Assembly (NCBI RefSeq): GCF_014841215.1
Contig: NZ_JACYTR010000002.1
Location: forward strand, 148,156-212,155
Reading direction: 5' to 3'
DNA: 64,000 nucleotides
Source of the DNA: Pseudomarimonas arenosa
Lineage (GTDB): Bacteria > Pseudomonadota > Gammaproteobacteria > Xanthomonadales > Xanthomonadaceae
The notes under the pieces are model-generated. The model saw only the letters and a program-made list of their open reading frames with translations. It was not told the DNA's origin and searched no databases. Shown here piece by piece: positions 29,798 to 38,135 of this stretch; the first letter of the stretch is position 1, and each line of letters opens with the position of its first letter. The position numbers were made by a program, and so were the translations under genes.

Positions 29798-30492
29798 CGC
29801 GCACCGCCTGAGAATTGCCTGGCCTGTTGCCAGGTCAGGCGCAGATGGCGTGCTGTCGTGCGCAGCCAGCCATGCTCGGCGTAGCGCCGCGCGCTGGTGT
29901 AGAGCGGCAGACCCAGCGGCACCAGCTTGAGACCAGCGCGCCTTGCTGCCCACACCAGCGCATGATCTTCTCCTGAACGCAGGGTTTCATCGAAACCGCC
30001 GAGCGTCTGGAAGCTGTGACGGGGCAGCAACAGGCCCTGGTCGCCAAACGGCAAGCCGAGCCAGCGTGAGCGCAGCCAGGCGCCGGCGCGGTTCAGCTGC
30101 ATCCACGGCGTTCCGTCGTGAAAGGCGAGATCGAAATAGGCCAGCGCCGGCTCAGCTGGCAGAGCGGCGATACGCGCCAAGCTGTCGGAGTGCAGCCGGC
30201 TGTCAGCGTGCAGGAACCACAGCCAGGTGTGCTGGGACTGTGCCGCACCGCGATTCTGTTGCGCCCCTCGCCCGGCCGCGCCGCTGATTACCGTAAGGCG
30301 GGCGCGCAATCCAGAAAGCAGCGCAAATGCAGCGTCGGCGGGTGGCCAATCCGCCCGCCCAGTGACGCCACTGAGAACGATCTGCGCCTCCGCGGGCAAG
30401 CCGCCGAGCTGCGGCAACAGCGACCGCCAGGCCAGCTCTCCCGGCCCACAGGGCACCACCACGCACAGCTCGGAGAGTGCGGGCATCTCCAC
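29794..30492 (-). CDS. TIGR04283-type arsenosugar biosynthesis glycosyltransferase
   Basis: This 232-residue GT2-type protein has a GT-A core: LCVVVPC at the start, then GRGAQQNRGAAQSQHTWLWFLHADSRLHSDSL, where HAD is the metal-binding acidic motif, and FGDQGLLLPRHSFQTLGGFDE, typical of TIGR04283. It overlaps the TIGR04282 gene downstream by 4 nt. The N-terminal strand is slightly degenerate compared with usual members (no clear Asn-Glu pair). About 170 bp separate it from the DUF547 gene upstream, so an internal promoter is possible. Confidence 0.87.
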   Translation of the reverse strand: MEMPALSELCVVVPCGPGELAWRSLLPQLGGLPAEAQIVLSGVTGRADWPPADAAFALLSGLRARLTVISGAAGRGAQQNRGAAQSQHTWLWFLHADSRLHSDSLARIAALPAEPALAYFDLAFHDGTPWMQLNRAGAWLRSRWLGLPFGDQGLLLPRHSFQTLGGFDETLRSGEDHALVWAARRAGLKLVPLGLPLYTSARRYAEHGWLRTTARHLRLTWQQARQFSGGAR

Positions 30493-30661
30493 TCTCAGCC
30501 TGTTCGCAGCAACAAGGTCGCAAGGTGGCCGCAGGCCACGTGATCAAGGCCGGCCGTGGCCGGCCGCCGCTTGCTGCAGTTGCCGCTTGTTGCATCATGG
30601 CGAGTGCTGGCCAGATTCATCGTCCTCCTCGAACGTCAGGTCAACGTTAGCAAATCCGCGG

Positions 30662-31459
30662 TCAGCGTGACGCCGCGTTAAGGGACCAGTCGTAGTCGGT
30701 GTACTCGATGTCCAGCTGACCGGCGCGAACCACCGCGCGGCCAGCGGGCTCATCGGCCAGTGTTGCGGCGTGTTCGCGCAGGAACGGCCAAGGCGGGTCA
30801 TCGTCACCGAAGTCCTGCCGGTACCAACGAAAGATCGGCGACAGCCACAGCGTATCGCCATCGACCCGGTTGCGACTTCGGTCGGCAAGGAAGCGGCGGG
30901 TCTGATCATCGAGTTGCGCCTCCAGCTTTGCGCCCTCATAGGCCTCCGGGCGCAGCGCCGGGCAGCCTACCGAGGCGCAGTTCACTGCGAAGTGGATGCG
31001 CGGATCGGCCAGACCAGGATTGCCCCGGATCAGCTCGTGCTCGACCTCATCGAGGTGCCGCCGCTCGCCGAGCAAATCGAAGAAACGTTGCTTCCAAGGC
31101 GAGCGGAACAGGCTGCCGAGATCCTTGATTGATTCGATCTGCGGGCCACCATCGGCAACCAGCGCCACGGTGAAGGCGTTGTAGGCGTTGAGTAGGAAGG
31201 CCAACTGATCGAGGCGATCGAGGCGCGCGAAATGCTCCGCGGGGAAAGCGCTCAGTCGGTCGAGGTAGGCCTGCAGACGGGCGCGGTCAGCCCGCATGCC
31301 GCCGTAGTCGACGACGCTGGCATGGCCTCCGTCGGTCCATTGCACATGCCGTTCAAGCAGGTCGTTCCACTGTTCATGCTCGAAGCCGGACGCCGCTGTC
31401 ACCGACGACCAGCCAAGTATTCCGACCAGACCAAGGCAGGACAGCAAGCACCGGCTCAT
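30662..31459 (-). CDS. DUF547 domain exported protein
   Basis: This is 265 residues from the ATG at 31459, which overlaps the stop of the upstream oxidoreductase (ATGA). It has a signal peptide (LLSCLGLVGILGWSSVTA). The DUF547 pattern follows: VDYGGMRADRARLQAYLDRLSA, LAFLLNAYNAFTVALV, IHFAVNCASVGCPALRPEAYEGAKLEAQLDDQTRRFLAD, and FRWYRQDFG. The Cys in NCASVGCP and nearby His have been suggested as a papain-like site, but the biochemical role is unsettled. DUF547 genes often accompany TIGR04282/04283 glycosyltransferases, as here. Probably periplasmic. Confidence 0.9.
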   Translation of the reverse strand: MSRCLLSCLGLVGILGWSSVTAASGFEHEQWNDLLERHVQWTDGGHASVVDYGGMRADRARLQAYLDRLSAFPAEHFARLDRLDQLAFLLNAYNAFTVALVADGGPQIESIKDLGSLFRSPWKQRFFDLLGERRHLDEVEHELIRGNPGLADPRIHFAVNCASVGCPALRPEAYEGAKLEAQLDDQTRRFLADRSRNRVDGDTLWLSPIFRWYRQDFGDDDPPWPFLREHAATLADEPAGRAVVRAGQLDIEYTDYDWSLNAASR

Positions 31460-33627
31460 CGGCGACGCCAAGCGAAGAAGCGCCCAGCCCAGCGCAACGC
31501 GGATTGTGGCGCATGCGCCCTCTTCCAGATGCCCGCTGCGTACTTGTTGGCCTCACTCCAGGTCGGATAGACATGGATGGTGCCCAACAGCTTGTTCAAT
31601 CCCAGTCCATGCTTCATCGCCAGCACAAACTCAGGCAACAGCTCCCCGGCATGCTGACCGAGCAAGGTGACCCCAAGGATGCGGTCCTTGCCCGGTTCCG
31701 TCAGCACCTTGACGAAGCCTTCGGCCGCGCTATCGGCAATCGCCCGGTCCAGATCATCGAGGCCATAGCGGGTCACCTCGACATCGACGCCCTGCTCTCG
31801 CGCCTCGTCCTCGGAGAGACCGACCCGCGCCACCTCCGGATCGGTGAAGGTGACCCACGGGATCACCCTGTAGTCAACGCGAAAGCTCCAGAACGGTGCG
31901 AGCAGCGCATTCACCGCCGCGTACCAGGCCTGATGTGAGGCCACATGGGTGAACTGATACGGCCCGGCCACGTCCCCGCAGACGTGGATGTTGGGAAAGT
32001 TGGTGCGCATCAGGGCATCGTGCTCGATCGTCCCGCTGGCGGCCAGGCGCACGCCCAGCTCCTTGAGACCAAAGCCCTCGACGTTGGCGTTCCGGCCCAC
32101 CGCCAGCAACAGGCGGTCGAAAGCGAAAGCGGTCTCGCGGCCATCCACTGCACAGACCAGCACGCGCTCATCGCCTCGGCGTTCGACCCGCACGGCACGG
32201 TGGCGCCGGGCCACACTGATACGTTCAGCGACGAAGCGTTGTGAGAGCAGCTCGCCAACCTCGGCATCCTCCCTGGGCAGCAGGCGATCCGCGCGAGTGA
32301 CCAGAGTGACCTGGCTGCCAAAACGGACAAAACACTGGGCCAGCTCGCAGCCGATGGGCCCGCCACCCAGCACCAGCAATCGCGGCGGCAGTTCGCGCAG
32401 CGACCAGACCGTGTCGGAGGTCAGGTAGTCGGTGTGCTCAAGACCAGGCAGCTCGGGCACCGACGGACGGCCGCCGGTGGCGATCACGATACTGCGGGCA
32501 CTGATTCGCCGGCCATCCACCTCGACCTCCCACGGCGAAACCAGCTTCGCTTCGCCCAGAATCACATTGACGCCCAGGCCGGTGTAGCGCTCGACCGAAT
32601 CATGCGGCTCGACCTTGGCGATGACCGCCTGGACCCGTTCCATCAGCTCAGCAAAGTCGAACTCCGCGTTCATGCGACGTATGCCGTAGCGCTGGCTCTC
32701 ACGAGCCTCGGCCAGTAGACGGGCCGACCGGATCAGCGCTTTCGAAGGCACGCAGCCGGTATTGAGACAATCACCGCCCATGCGGTGCCTCTCGATCAGC
32801 GCGACCTTGGCCTTGACCGCTGCGCCGATGTAGCTGGTGACCAGACCCGCCGAGCCGGCACCGATTGCAATCAGGTTGTAGTCAAAGGACTTGGGTCGGG
32901 AATGTCCGGCATAGACCCGGCGCGCCTGCAGAACGCGAATGATCCCGCGCAGCAGCAGCGGCAGCAGGCCGATCAGGACGAAGGCGCCGAGCAGCCCGGG
33001 ACTTAACACATCGCTCGGAGATTCGAGCCTGGCCAGCTGGGTGCCGGCATACACGTAGGCGACGGTCGCCGGGAGCATGCCGAGCTGGCTGACCCAGCTG
33101 TAGGTCCCAACCCTCAGCGCACTGAGTCCGGCCAGGATGTTGACCACGAAGAACGGAAACACCGGCACCAGTCGCAAGGTGAACAGGAAGAAAGCGCCGT
33201 CGCGACGCACGCCCTCGTCGAAGCGCCGCATGCGCTGACCAAATTTGCGTGACAACGCATCGCGCAGAAGAAATCTCGCCACGAGAAAGGCGAGTATGGC
33301 GCCCAGAGTGCTGGCAAACGAAACCAGCACGGTACCCCAGAGAAGGCCGAACACTGCGCCAGCGCCAAGAGTGAGAATCGCCGCGCCCGGCAGCGAGAGC
33401 GCTGTGACTACCACATAGAGTACGAAGTAAGCGGCCAGGGCCACCACGAAGTTCGCCGCGACCCAGGTTGAAAACTCGGCCTGGCGCGCCTTCAGAGTGC
33501 TGAAATTGAGCGCATCAAGCAGGCCGCTCAGGTGCAGGACCAGCACTGCTCCGACCAGGGCAGCAACCAGCAGCAAGCGCTTGCCTAGGCTGCGCGAGGC
33601 GGAGGGCGACGAGGGCGGTTGGCTCAT
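31456..33627 (-). CDS. VTT-domain membrane protein fused to FAD-dependent disulfide oxidoreductase
   Basis: This 723-residue fusion has an N-terminal VTT/SNARE-associated (DedA/TVP38-like) membrane domain at about 1-225 (GAAILTLGAGAVFGLLWGTVLVSFASTLGAILAFLVAR). A MerA-like pyridine nucleotide-disulfide oxidoreductase follows from about 235: FAD motif AIGAGSAGLVTSYIGA, redox-active CLNTGCVPSKALI, NAD motif LVLGGGPIGCELAQCF, and the C-terminal dimerisation domain. The MerA-type C-terminal Cys pair is absent. The ATG at 33627 is chosen; a TTG lies five codons upstream. It leads the cluster. Probably moves or reduces a substrate at the inner membrane. Such fusions often occur next to arsenosugar-type genes. 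Confidence 0.9.
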   Translation of the reverse strand: MSQPPSSPSASRSLGKRLLLVAALVGAVLVLHLSGLLDALNFSTLKARQAEFSTWVAANFVVALAAYFVLYVVVTALSLPGAAILTLGAGAVFGLLWGTVLVSFASTLGAILAFLVARFLLRDALSRKFGQRMRRFDEGVRRDGAFFLFTLRLVPVFPFFVVNILAGLSALRVGTYSWVSQLGMLPATVAYVYAGTQLARLESPSDVLSPGLLGAFVLIGLLPLLLRGIIRVLQARRVYAGHSRPKSFDYNLIAIGAGSAGLVTSYIGAAVKAKVALIERHRMGGDCLNTGCVPSKALIRSARLLAEARESQRYGIRRMNAEFDFAELMERVQAVIAKVEPHDSVERYTGLGVNVILGEAKLVSPWEVEVDGRRISARSIVIATGGRPSVPELPGLEHTDYLTSDTVWSLRELPPRLLVLGGGPIGCELAQCFVRFGSQVTLVTRADRLLPREDAEVGELLSQRFVAERISVARRHRAVRVERRGDERVLVCAVDGRETAFAFDRLLLAVGRNANVEGFGLKELGVRLAASGTIEHDALMRTNFPNIHVCGDVAGPYQFTHVASHQAWYAAVNALLAPFWSFRVDYRVIPWVTFTDPEVARVGLSEDEAREQGVDVEVTRYGLDDLDRAIADSAAEGFVKVLTEPGKDRILGVTLLGQHAGELLPEFVLAMKHGLGLNKLLGTIHVYPTWSEANKYAAGIWKRAHAPQSALRWAGRFFAWRRR

Positions 33628-33667
33628 CAGTGGTGCATCCAATAGGAGGCGTCAAGCAGCATCCTAG

Positions 33668-33800
33668 CCTGGATATTTCATGATAGGGCGCGGATGTTCA
33701 CCGGAGGACTCTGCGCCGTACGCAAGGCGCGACAAGCTCAAGTGGCGGACCCACTTGGGCGAGATCAGGACGTAGTCCCGCGTAGCCGCGAAGCAAGCAA
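33668..33800 (+). repeat. MITE-like element, degenerate copy
   Basis: The left end CCTGGATATTTC, preceded by CTAG, and the conserved head (GGGCGCGGATG, TTCACCG, GCAAGGCGCGACAAGC, CAAGTGGCGGACCCACTTGGG) are present but altered. Only a trace of the internal unit remains and no right inverted repeat was found. It lies just upstream of the leftward oxidoreductase gene. The rest of the gap to 34044 holds nothing recognisable. Confidence 0.7.
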
Positions 33801-34044
33801 GCGCTGGAAAGGCGTGCACAATTGGAAGCCAGCGATGCAGGTGTTTCATATTCAATTCGGTGAAGAGCGAGTTCCGGTTAACAGGTAGCTTAATCAGCAG
33901 TTACACAGTTGGATTGACAGACCCCAAGGACATGCCACGCAGTACACGAACACAAATGTAGCTATGTTCCTTGGAGGCGTTCATTGCGATCTCGGAGCTG
34001 GAAATATGGTGTAGATGGTTGCGCGCTGTTCCCGATACTCCGCG

Positions 34045-34422
34045 TCAGTCAATTTCCGGCTGAGGTCCCGCGCACCTGGGGTTCTTCTGGAGTTCGTCTC
34101 GCCATCGCTGAACGTCATCAGGTCGGGACTTTGCTTGCCTGTACCATCCGAGCAACCTGTGTTGAGACTGACAGTCACCAAGCTCCGCCGCAAGTTTTAG
34201 CCAAAAAAAACCTTCTTCGATGTCGTTGACTCCGGTCATGTAGTGATCTGAAACGAGAGCAGCCGCCGATGCATCACCCTTCAGCGCATCCTTCTTGTGT
34301 TGCTTCAACTGCTCTGTTTCCATCCAACGATCACTTGCTGGGGTGTACGGGGGGGGATTGTCGGAAGCGGCGGTGCTTCCGAATGCACAGATCCCAAGCA
34401 AGAACAAAGTCCTGAGTCTCAT
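34045..34422 (-). CDS. Exported small Sel1/TPR-like protein
   Basis: This 125-residue protein has a signal peptide (TLFLLGICAFGSTAAS). The body has one Sel1-like helical repeat: DALKGDASAAALVSDHYMTGVNDIEEGFFWLKLAAELGD, with the usual A..LG..Y..G pattern partly kept, then CQSQHRLLGWYRQA. Such repeats mediate protein contacts. It stands alone with about 400 bp to the oxidoreductase gene, and its partner is unknown. The reading frame is intact but codon use is less GC-rich than in neighbouring core genes. Confidence 0.6.
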   Translation of the reverse strand: MRLRTLFLLGICAFGSTAASDNPPPYTPASDRWMETEQLKQHKKDALKGDASAAALVSDHYMTGVNDIEEGFFWLKLAAELGDCQSQHRLLGWYRQAKSRPDDVQRWRDELQKNPRCAGPQPEID

Positions 34423-34561
34423 GGTGTGAACTCGACAAGCGGTGAAATTTCACTGTAGACGGGCGAATAGCCACGAACCCCATTGGGGTCCGGAGTTTGG
34501 GGGGCTACATACATTTCTGCAGGTTCGGCCCACCAAGTGTAGTCTCTTGCGCCATAAACCG

Positions 34562-34589
34562 TGGTCTTTGGTCTTTGGTCTTTGGTCTT
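34562..34589 (+). repeat. Short tandem repeat, (TGGTCTT)x4
   Basis: Four perfect copies of a 7-bp unit, TGGTCTT, end directly before the remaining part of the PIN-domain gene. It marks the truncated 5' end. With a 7-bp unit, copy-number change would shift the frame, but no intact gene depends on it. Confidence 0.85.
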
Positions 34590-34593
34590 TCAG

Positions 34594-35028
34594 CTACTTG
34601 CCTGGCAGCGCCCTGACCTCCGGGAGGAGGACTTGGCAAGAACGCCTGTGTTGATGAACGCCCACGTGCGCGACAGCATAGTCACTGGCTTTGAACACCT
34701 GATTCCCTCGGTGGAACTGCCAGACGCAGATGATCGGCATGTGGTGGCCGCCGCTATTCACGGCCGCGCCAGTCTGATCGCAACGTTCAATCTGAAGGAT
34801 TTTCCGCCCGCGGCGCTGACGCGCTATCACCTGTCTGCTCAGCATCCCGACGACTGCATCGTCGACCTACCGGACCTGCATACCGCCAGCGTTCGCGCTG
34901 CCGTGGCCGCTCACCGAAGGTCATTGAAAAATCCGCCCAAGACCATCGATGAGTATCTGGACACGCTACTCAAACAGGGGCTGACGCAGACTGTTGGTCA
35001 ACTGCGCGAGTGGAGGGCTGCGCTCTGA
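34594..35028 (+). pseudogene. PIN-domain (VapC-like) toxin, N-terminus missing
   Basis: About 144 residues remain. The reading matches the C-terminal two thirds of a PIN-domain family of about 190 residues: LLAWQRPDLREEDLARTPVLMNAHVRD, then LPDADDRHVVAAAIHGRASLIATFNLKDFP, and KNPPKTIDEYLDTLLKQGLTQTVGQLR. The N-terminal strand with the first catalytic Asp (about 45 residues) is absent. It is replaced by sequence with a TGGTCTT tandem repeat, and no antitoxin gene precedes it. PIN toxins cut RNA; this one should be inactive. A short product from an internal ATG (MNAHVRD) is possible but would also lack the first Asp. Confidence 0.75.
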
Positions 35029-35233
35029 CGCATGACCGCGATCGTCAATTCGCAGATCTGGAGTCTCAGTCTGCAAACAGTTGATGATCCTCCGCCCAGG
35101 GCAAAAGATCACTCAAATCTGTGGATGACTCGCCGCGCTAAGTCTCTGATTTGACGGCAGTTCCAAGAATCAGCCCGAAGGTCGACCTTCGTAGAATCGC
35201 TGGGAACCGCGCCAGGACTGGGCTTCGGTGCAT

Positions 35234-35266
35234 GAAAAAAGCCGACGAGAGACTCGTCGGCTTTTG
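35234..35266. terminator. Rho-independent terminator downstream of tRNA-Ala
   Basis: The hairpin AAAAGCCGACGAG with CTCGTCGGCTTTT has a 5-nt loop and A/T tails on both sides. It can stop transcription in either direction. It lies 6 nt past the 3' end of the leftward tRNA gene. Confidence 0.9.
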
Positions 35267-35271
35267 GGAAT

Positions 35272-35347
35272 TGGTGGAGCGGAGGAGGATCGAACTCCCG
35301 ACCTCTGCATTGCGAACGCAGCGCTCTCCCAGCTGAGCTACCGCCCC
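35272..35347 (-). tRNA. tRNA-Ala (anticodon CGC)
   Basis: Read on the minus strand, the 76 nt fold as a standard tRNA: acceptor GGGGCGG with CCGCTCC and an encoded CCA, D-arm GCTC/GAGC, anticodon stem CTGCG/TGCAG around the loop TTCGCAA, and T-arm GGGAG-TTCGATC-CTCCT. The anticodon CGC reads alanine GCG codons. A strong hairpin terminator follows. No sign of an integrated element is seen at its 3' end. Confidence 0.95.
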
Positions 35348-36073
35348 AGTTTGCGCGCGAAGTATAGCTGGCGGCGGGGTGCTCGGCTAGCCCGCACGAT
35401 TCACGATCGCGACGTCAGTTCCGACTGGCCGTTCGTGTGGCCTTTGCACGTTGAACATGGCTGGAGAACATGCTCTCGCCGACGAAGAAGCAGCCGAGGG
35501 GCGACGCCGAGATGCCGCCGATCAGTTGTTCGGCTTGCCACACTTCCAGCGAGTGCGCGGCGCCGCACAAGGGAAGGTCTGAACAAGTCCATCCCGAGCT
35601 TTTCAGACGCGCCGCGGTCGGCGCAGTTCCAAACTCGGTTCGGCCGCACTTGCGGCTACGTCGAGCTTTACTCGAACAACTTGATCAACAAAGTACGCTA
35701 TTGATCACGGCGGTGCATCCTTGCTGCAGCCGGCAGTCATGGATCGCCGCACCCTGGACAATCAGGATCGACAACAACGACAGCTTCGAAGGTGCCTCTC
35801 CGGCAACGCAAAACATGAAGATTCACCGAATTGGCGAATTCAAACGGCCCAACAAGTACGCTTGAACCTGCGATTGAGATCCACGCGAATTCGCCGGCTC
35901 GACTGACTTTCTCGGAAAAATTTGAAGTCTGAGCATATCGTTCAACTGGCAGTCCAGACTCCGATCACGCTCGACAGACCGGACGGCCGTTCAATTTCTC
36001 GCCGCAAAGGCTCTTTCCCGCCGGTGAGAAAGCATGGACACTGTGAGGACCCAAACTGCCCGATCCCGCGATC
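35348..36073. other. Intergenic region without a recognised gene
   Basis: About 725 bp lie between tRNA-Ala and the receptor gene. Several short open frames show no family pattern, ribosome site or consistent codon bias. The composition is less GC-rich than the flanks. It probably contains the receptor promoter and decayed sequence. Confidence 0.5.
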
Positions 36074-38011
36074 ATGGCCAGATACCTTGCTTGCGACGTG
36101 GAAGCACTGTTCCGTGGGCTCCTGCTTGGCTTGGCTCTGACCGGTCTGTCGATGACGGCGCCAGCCGAAGCGGCCAACGATGACGCCGCCGACGAGGATT
36201 CCGAGCTGGCCTCGCTGCTGGCCCTGCTCGATGAAGAGACTACCATCGCCACGCGCACGCGGGTCAACCGCGACTTCGTACCCGGCATGGTCACCGTGTT
36301 GCGGGGTGATGCGCTGCGAGCGCTCGGCGCCCGCCATGTGCTGGACGCACTTTCCCTGGTGCCCGGCTTCCAGGTGCTGCGAGAGGCCAACGGCTCAGGC
36401 AACCTCAGTGTGCGCGGCATCACGGTGCCGTTCAACGCCGGCAATACCAAGGTTCTGCTCGACTCGGTGGGGTTGAGCCGGGAGGAATCCGGCGGTAACT
36501 CGGCCGTGCTTCTGCTGCCGATCGAACGGGTCGAGCGGATCGAGATCATGCGTGGTCCGGGTTCGAGCATTCACGGCGGTTTCGCCTTTGCCGGGGTGAT
36601 CAACGTGATCACCCACAAACAGGGTGCTCAGGTTTTCGTCAGTGGCGACAGCGATAGCGCGGTGGCTGCCGGCGGCCACATCGCCTGGGGTCGGGATGCC
36701 GGCAATTGGCAAGGCTATGTCGGCGGCGCCCTGGCCGATCACGGTGAAGATGCCGGCCCCATTGGCCAGCATCCCAACGATGAAGTGTCCTGGGCAACAC
36801 TGGGACTGCAGCGAAACGCATTCTCGCTCACCCTGCACCATACCGATCGCGACCAGTACCTGGCACCGGTGCCGGGGATCCGACTTCCCTCTGGCGAGCA
36901 GTCGACCGCGATCGAGGCGCGTCAGGCATTTCAACTCGGCCCGCGTGCCGATCTTGAAGCCCGGGTAGCCTGGCTGGAAAACGCCTTTGCCTCGGCGACT
37001 ACCGGCAAGCGGTTTTCCGGCAGCCGGATAGAGGGTGAAGTGGACCTGTTCTGGCGACCGCTGGACGCCCACCAGGTATTGCTGCGAATGGAAGCGGCGC
37101 AGTCGCGCACCGATCTCGGCATCATCCGGCTTCCGGCCGCACCTGATCCGGCCTTGCTGGAGACCTCAGTCCGCGACCAGCAACGACAACTGCTGGCCTT
37201 CACTATCCAGGACCAGATCGAACTCAGCGAAACCGTATCTGCCACGCTCGGCCTGCGCTGGGATGACTACGACGATGTTCAGTCGCAGTTTTCTCCGCGA
37301 CTTGGCCTGGTCTGGCAAGCGGCCGAACGGCACATTCTGAAAGCCCAGTACGCCGAAGGGTTTCGCGCGCCGACCTATTGGGAGCTCTATCCGCGCAGCG
37401 AACGCGACGAACGGATTGGCTTTGAAACCATGGGTAGCGCTGAGCTTGGCTATGTCTATCGGCGCCCGGGGGCGACCGCACGAGTCACCTTGTTCCGCTC
37501 GAGTACCGATGATCAGATCTATGTCGTGCTGCCGCCGCCACCTGGCCAGCCGACCCAGTTCGACAATAGCAACCGGTATCGCTCACGCGGTGTCGAACTT
37601 GAGTGGGAGCAAAACATCGGCGCTGATTTCGATCTGCTCGCCAATCTTTCCTATGCCGATACCTGGGATAGCCGTTCCACCAGCGGCCCCGACGGTGACA
37701 GCGCGGTGGCGGCCGATTGGATCGGCAACCTGGCGGCGATCTGGCGCCCGCGCGCGGGCCTCTCGCTTGCCCTGCGTTGGCTGTATGTCGATGATCGTCA
37801 CGCCTTCTCGGGGGAGCTCGACGGCTACGACAAGCTTGACCTGACCCTGGGCTGGCGTCGCCCGGCAAGCAACTGGGAAGTGGAACTCGGCGTTCGTAAT
37901 GCCCTGGATGATCCCATTGACTACCCGTTCGCCCTGCCCTTCAGCACGGTGTCGCAACACTTTGCGCCGCGCACCTGGTGGCTACGTTTGCACTGGCACA
38001 TTCCTGGTTGA
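36074..38011 (+). CDS. TonB-dependent outer-membrane receptor
   Basis: This 645-residue protein has a signal peptide (LLLGLALTGLSMTAPAEA). The plug domain is at about 55-175 (FVPGMVTVLRGDALRALGARHVLDALSLVPGF ... GNLSVRGI ... VERIEIMRGPGSSIHGGFAFAGVINVIT). A 22-strand barrel follows (YAEGFRAPTYWELYP is the usual mid-barrel block). It ends FAPRTWWLRLHWHIPG, an aromatic C-terminal strand. It takes up a siderophore, cobalamin or other nutrient with TonB energy; the ligand is unknown. No clear TonB box was found. It is followed 124 nt later on the same strand by a PhoD phosphatase, so the pair may handle a phosphorylated substrate (inference). Confidence 0.92.
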   Translation: MARYLACDVEALFRGLLLGLALTGLSMTAPAEAANDDAADEDSELASLLALLDEETTIATRTRVNRDFVPGMVTVLRGDALRALGARHVLDALSLVPGFQVLREANGSGNLSVRGITVPFNAGNTKVLLDSVGLSREESGGNSAVLLLPIERVERIEIMRGPGSSIHGGFAFAGVINVITHKQGAQVFVSGDSDSAVAAGGHIAWGRDAGNWQGYVGGALADHGEDAGPIGQHPNDEVSWATLGLQRNAFSLTLHHTDRDQYLAPVPGIRLPSGEQSTAIEARQAFQLGPRADLEARVAWLENAFASATTGKRFSGSRIEGEVDLFWRPLDAHQVLLRMEAAQSRTDLGIIRLPAAPDPALLETSVRDQQRQLLAFTIQDQIELSETVSATLGLRWDDYDDVQSQFSPRLGLVWQAAERHILKAQYAEGFRAPTYWELYPRSERDERIGFETMGSAELGYVYRRPGATARVTLFRSSTDDQIYVVLPPPPGQPTQFDNSNRYRSRGVELEWEQNIGADFDLLANLSYADTWDSRSTSGPDGDSAVAADWIGNLAAIWRPRAGLSLALRWLYVDDRHAFSGELDGYDKLDLTLGWRRPASNWEVELGVRNALDDPIDYPFALPFSTVSQHFAPRTWWLRLHWHIPG

Positions 38012-38135
38012 CGTCCAGGTGCCCTTTCGAGGCCCGGTGACCCCAAGCACCCGCGCCACCCTCAACGCAACGTCTAGCAATCTGTCACGAAACTGAACGA
38101 CACTACGGCACCGCCAAACGCTGAGGTACGGTCGA

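Noticed and set aside
35272..35347. tRNA-Ala as an island attachment site
   Set aside because: No integrase gene or direct repeat of the tRNA end is found nearby.
35470..35865. 131-residue frame between tRNA-Ala and the receptor
   Set aside because: No ribosome site, no family pattern, and composition unlike neighbouring genes.
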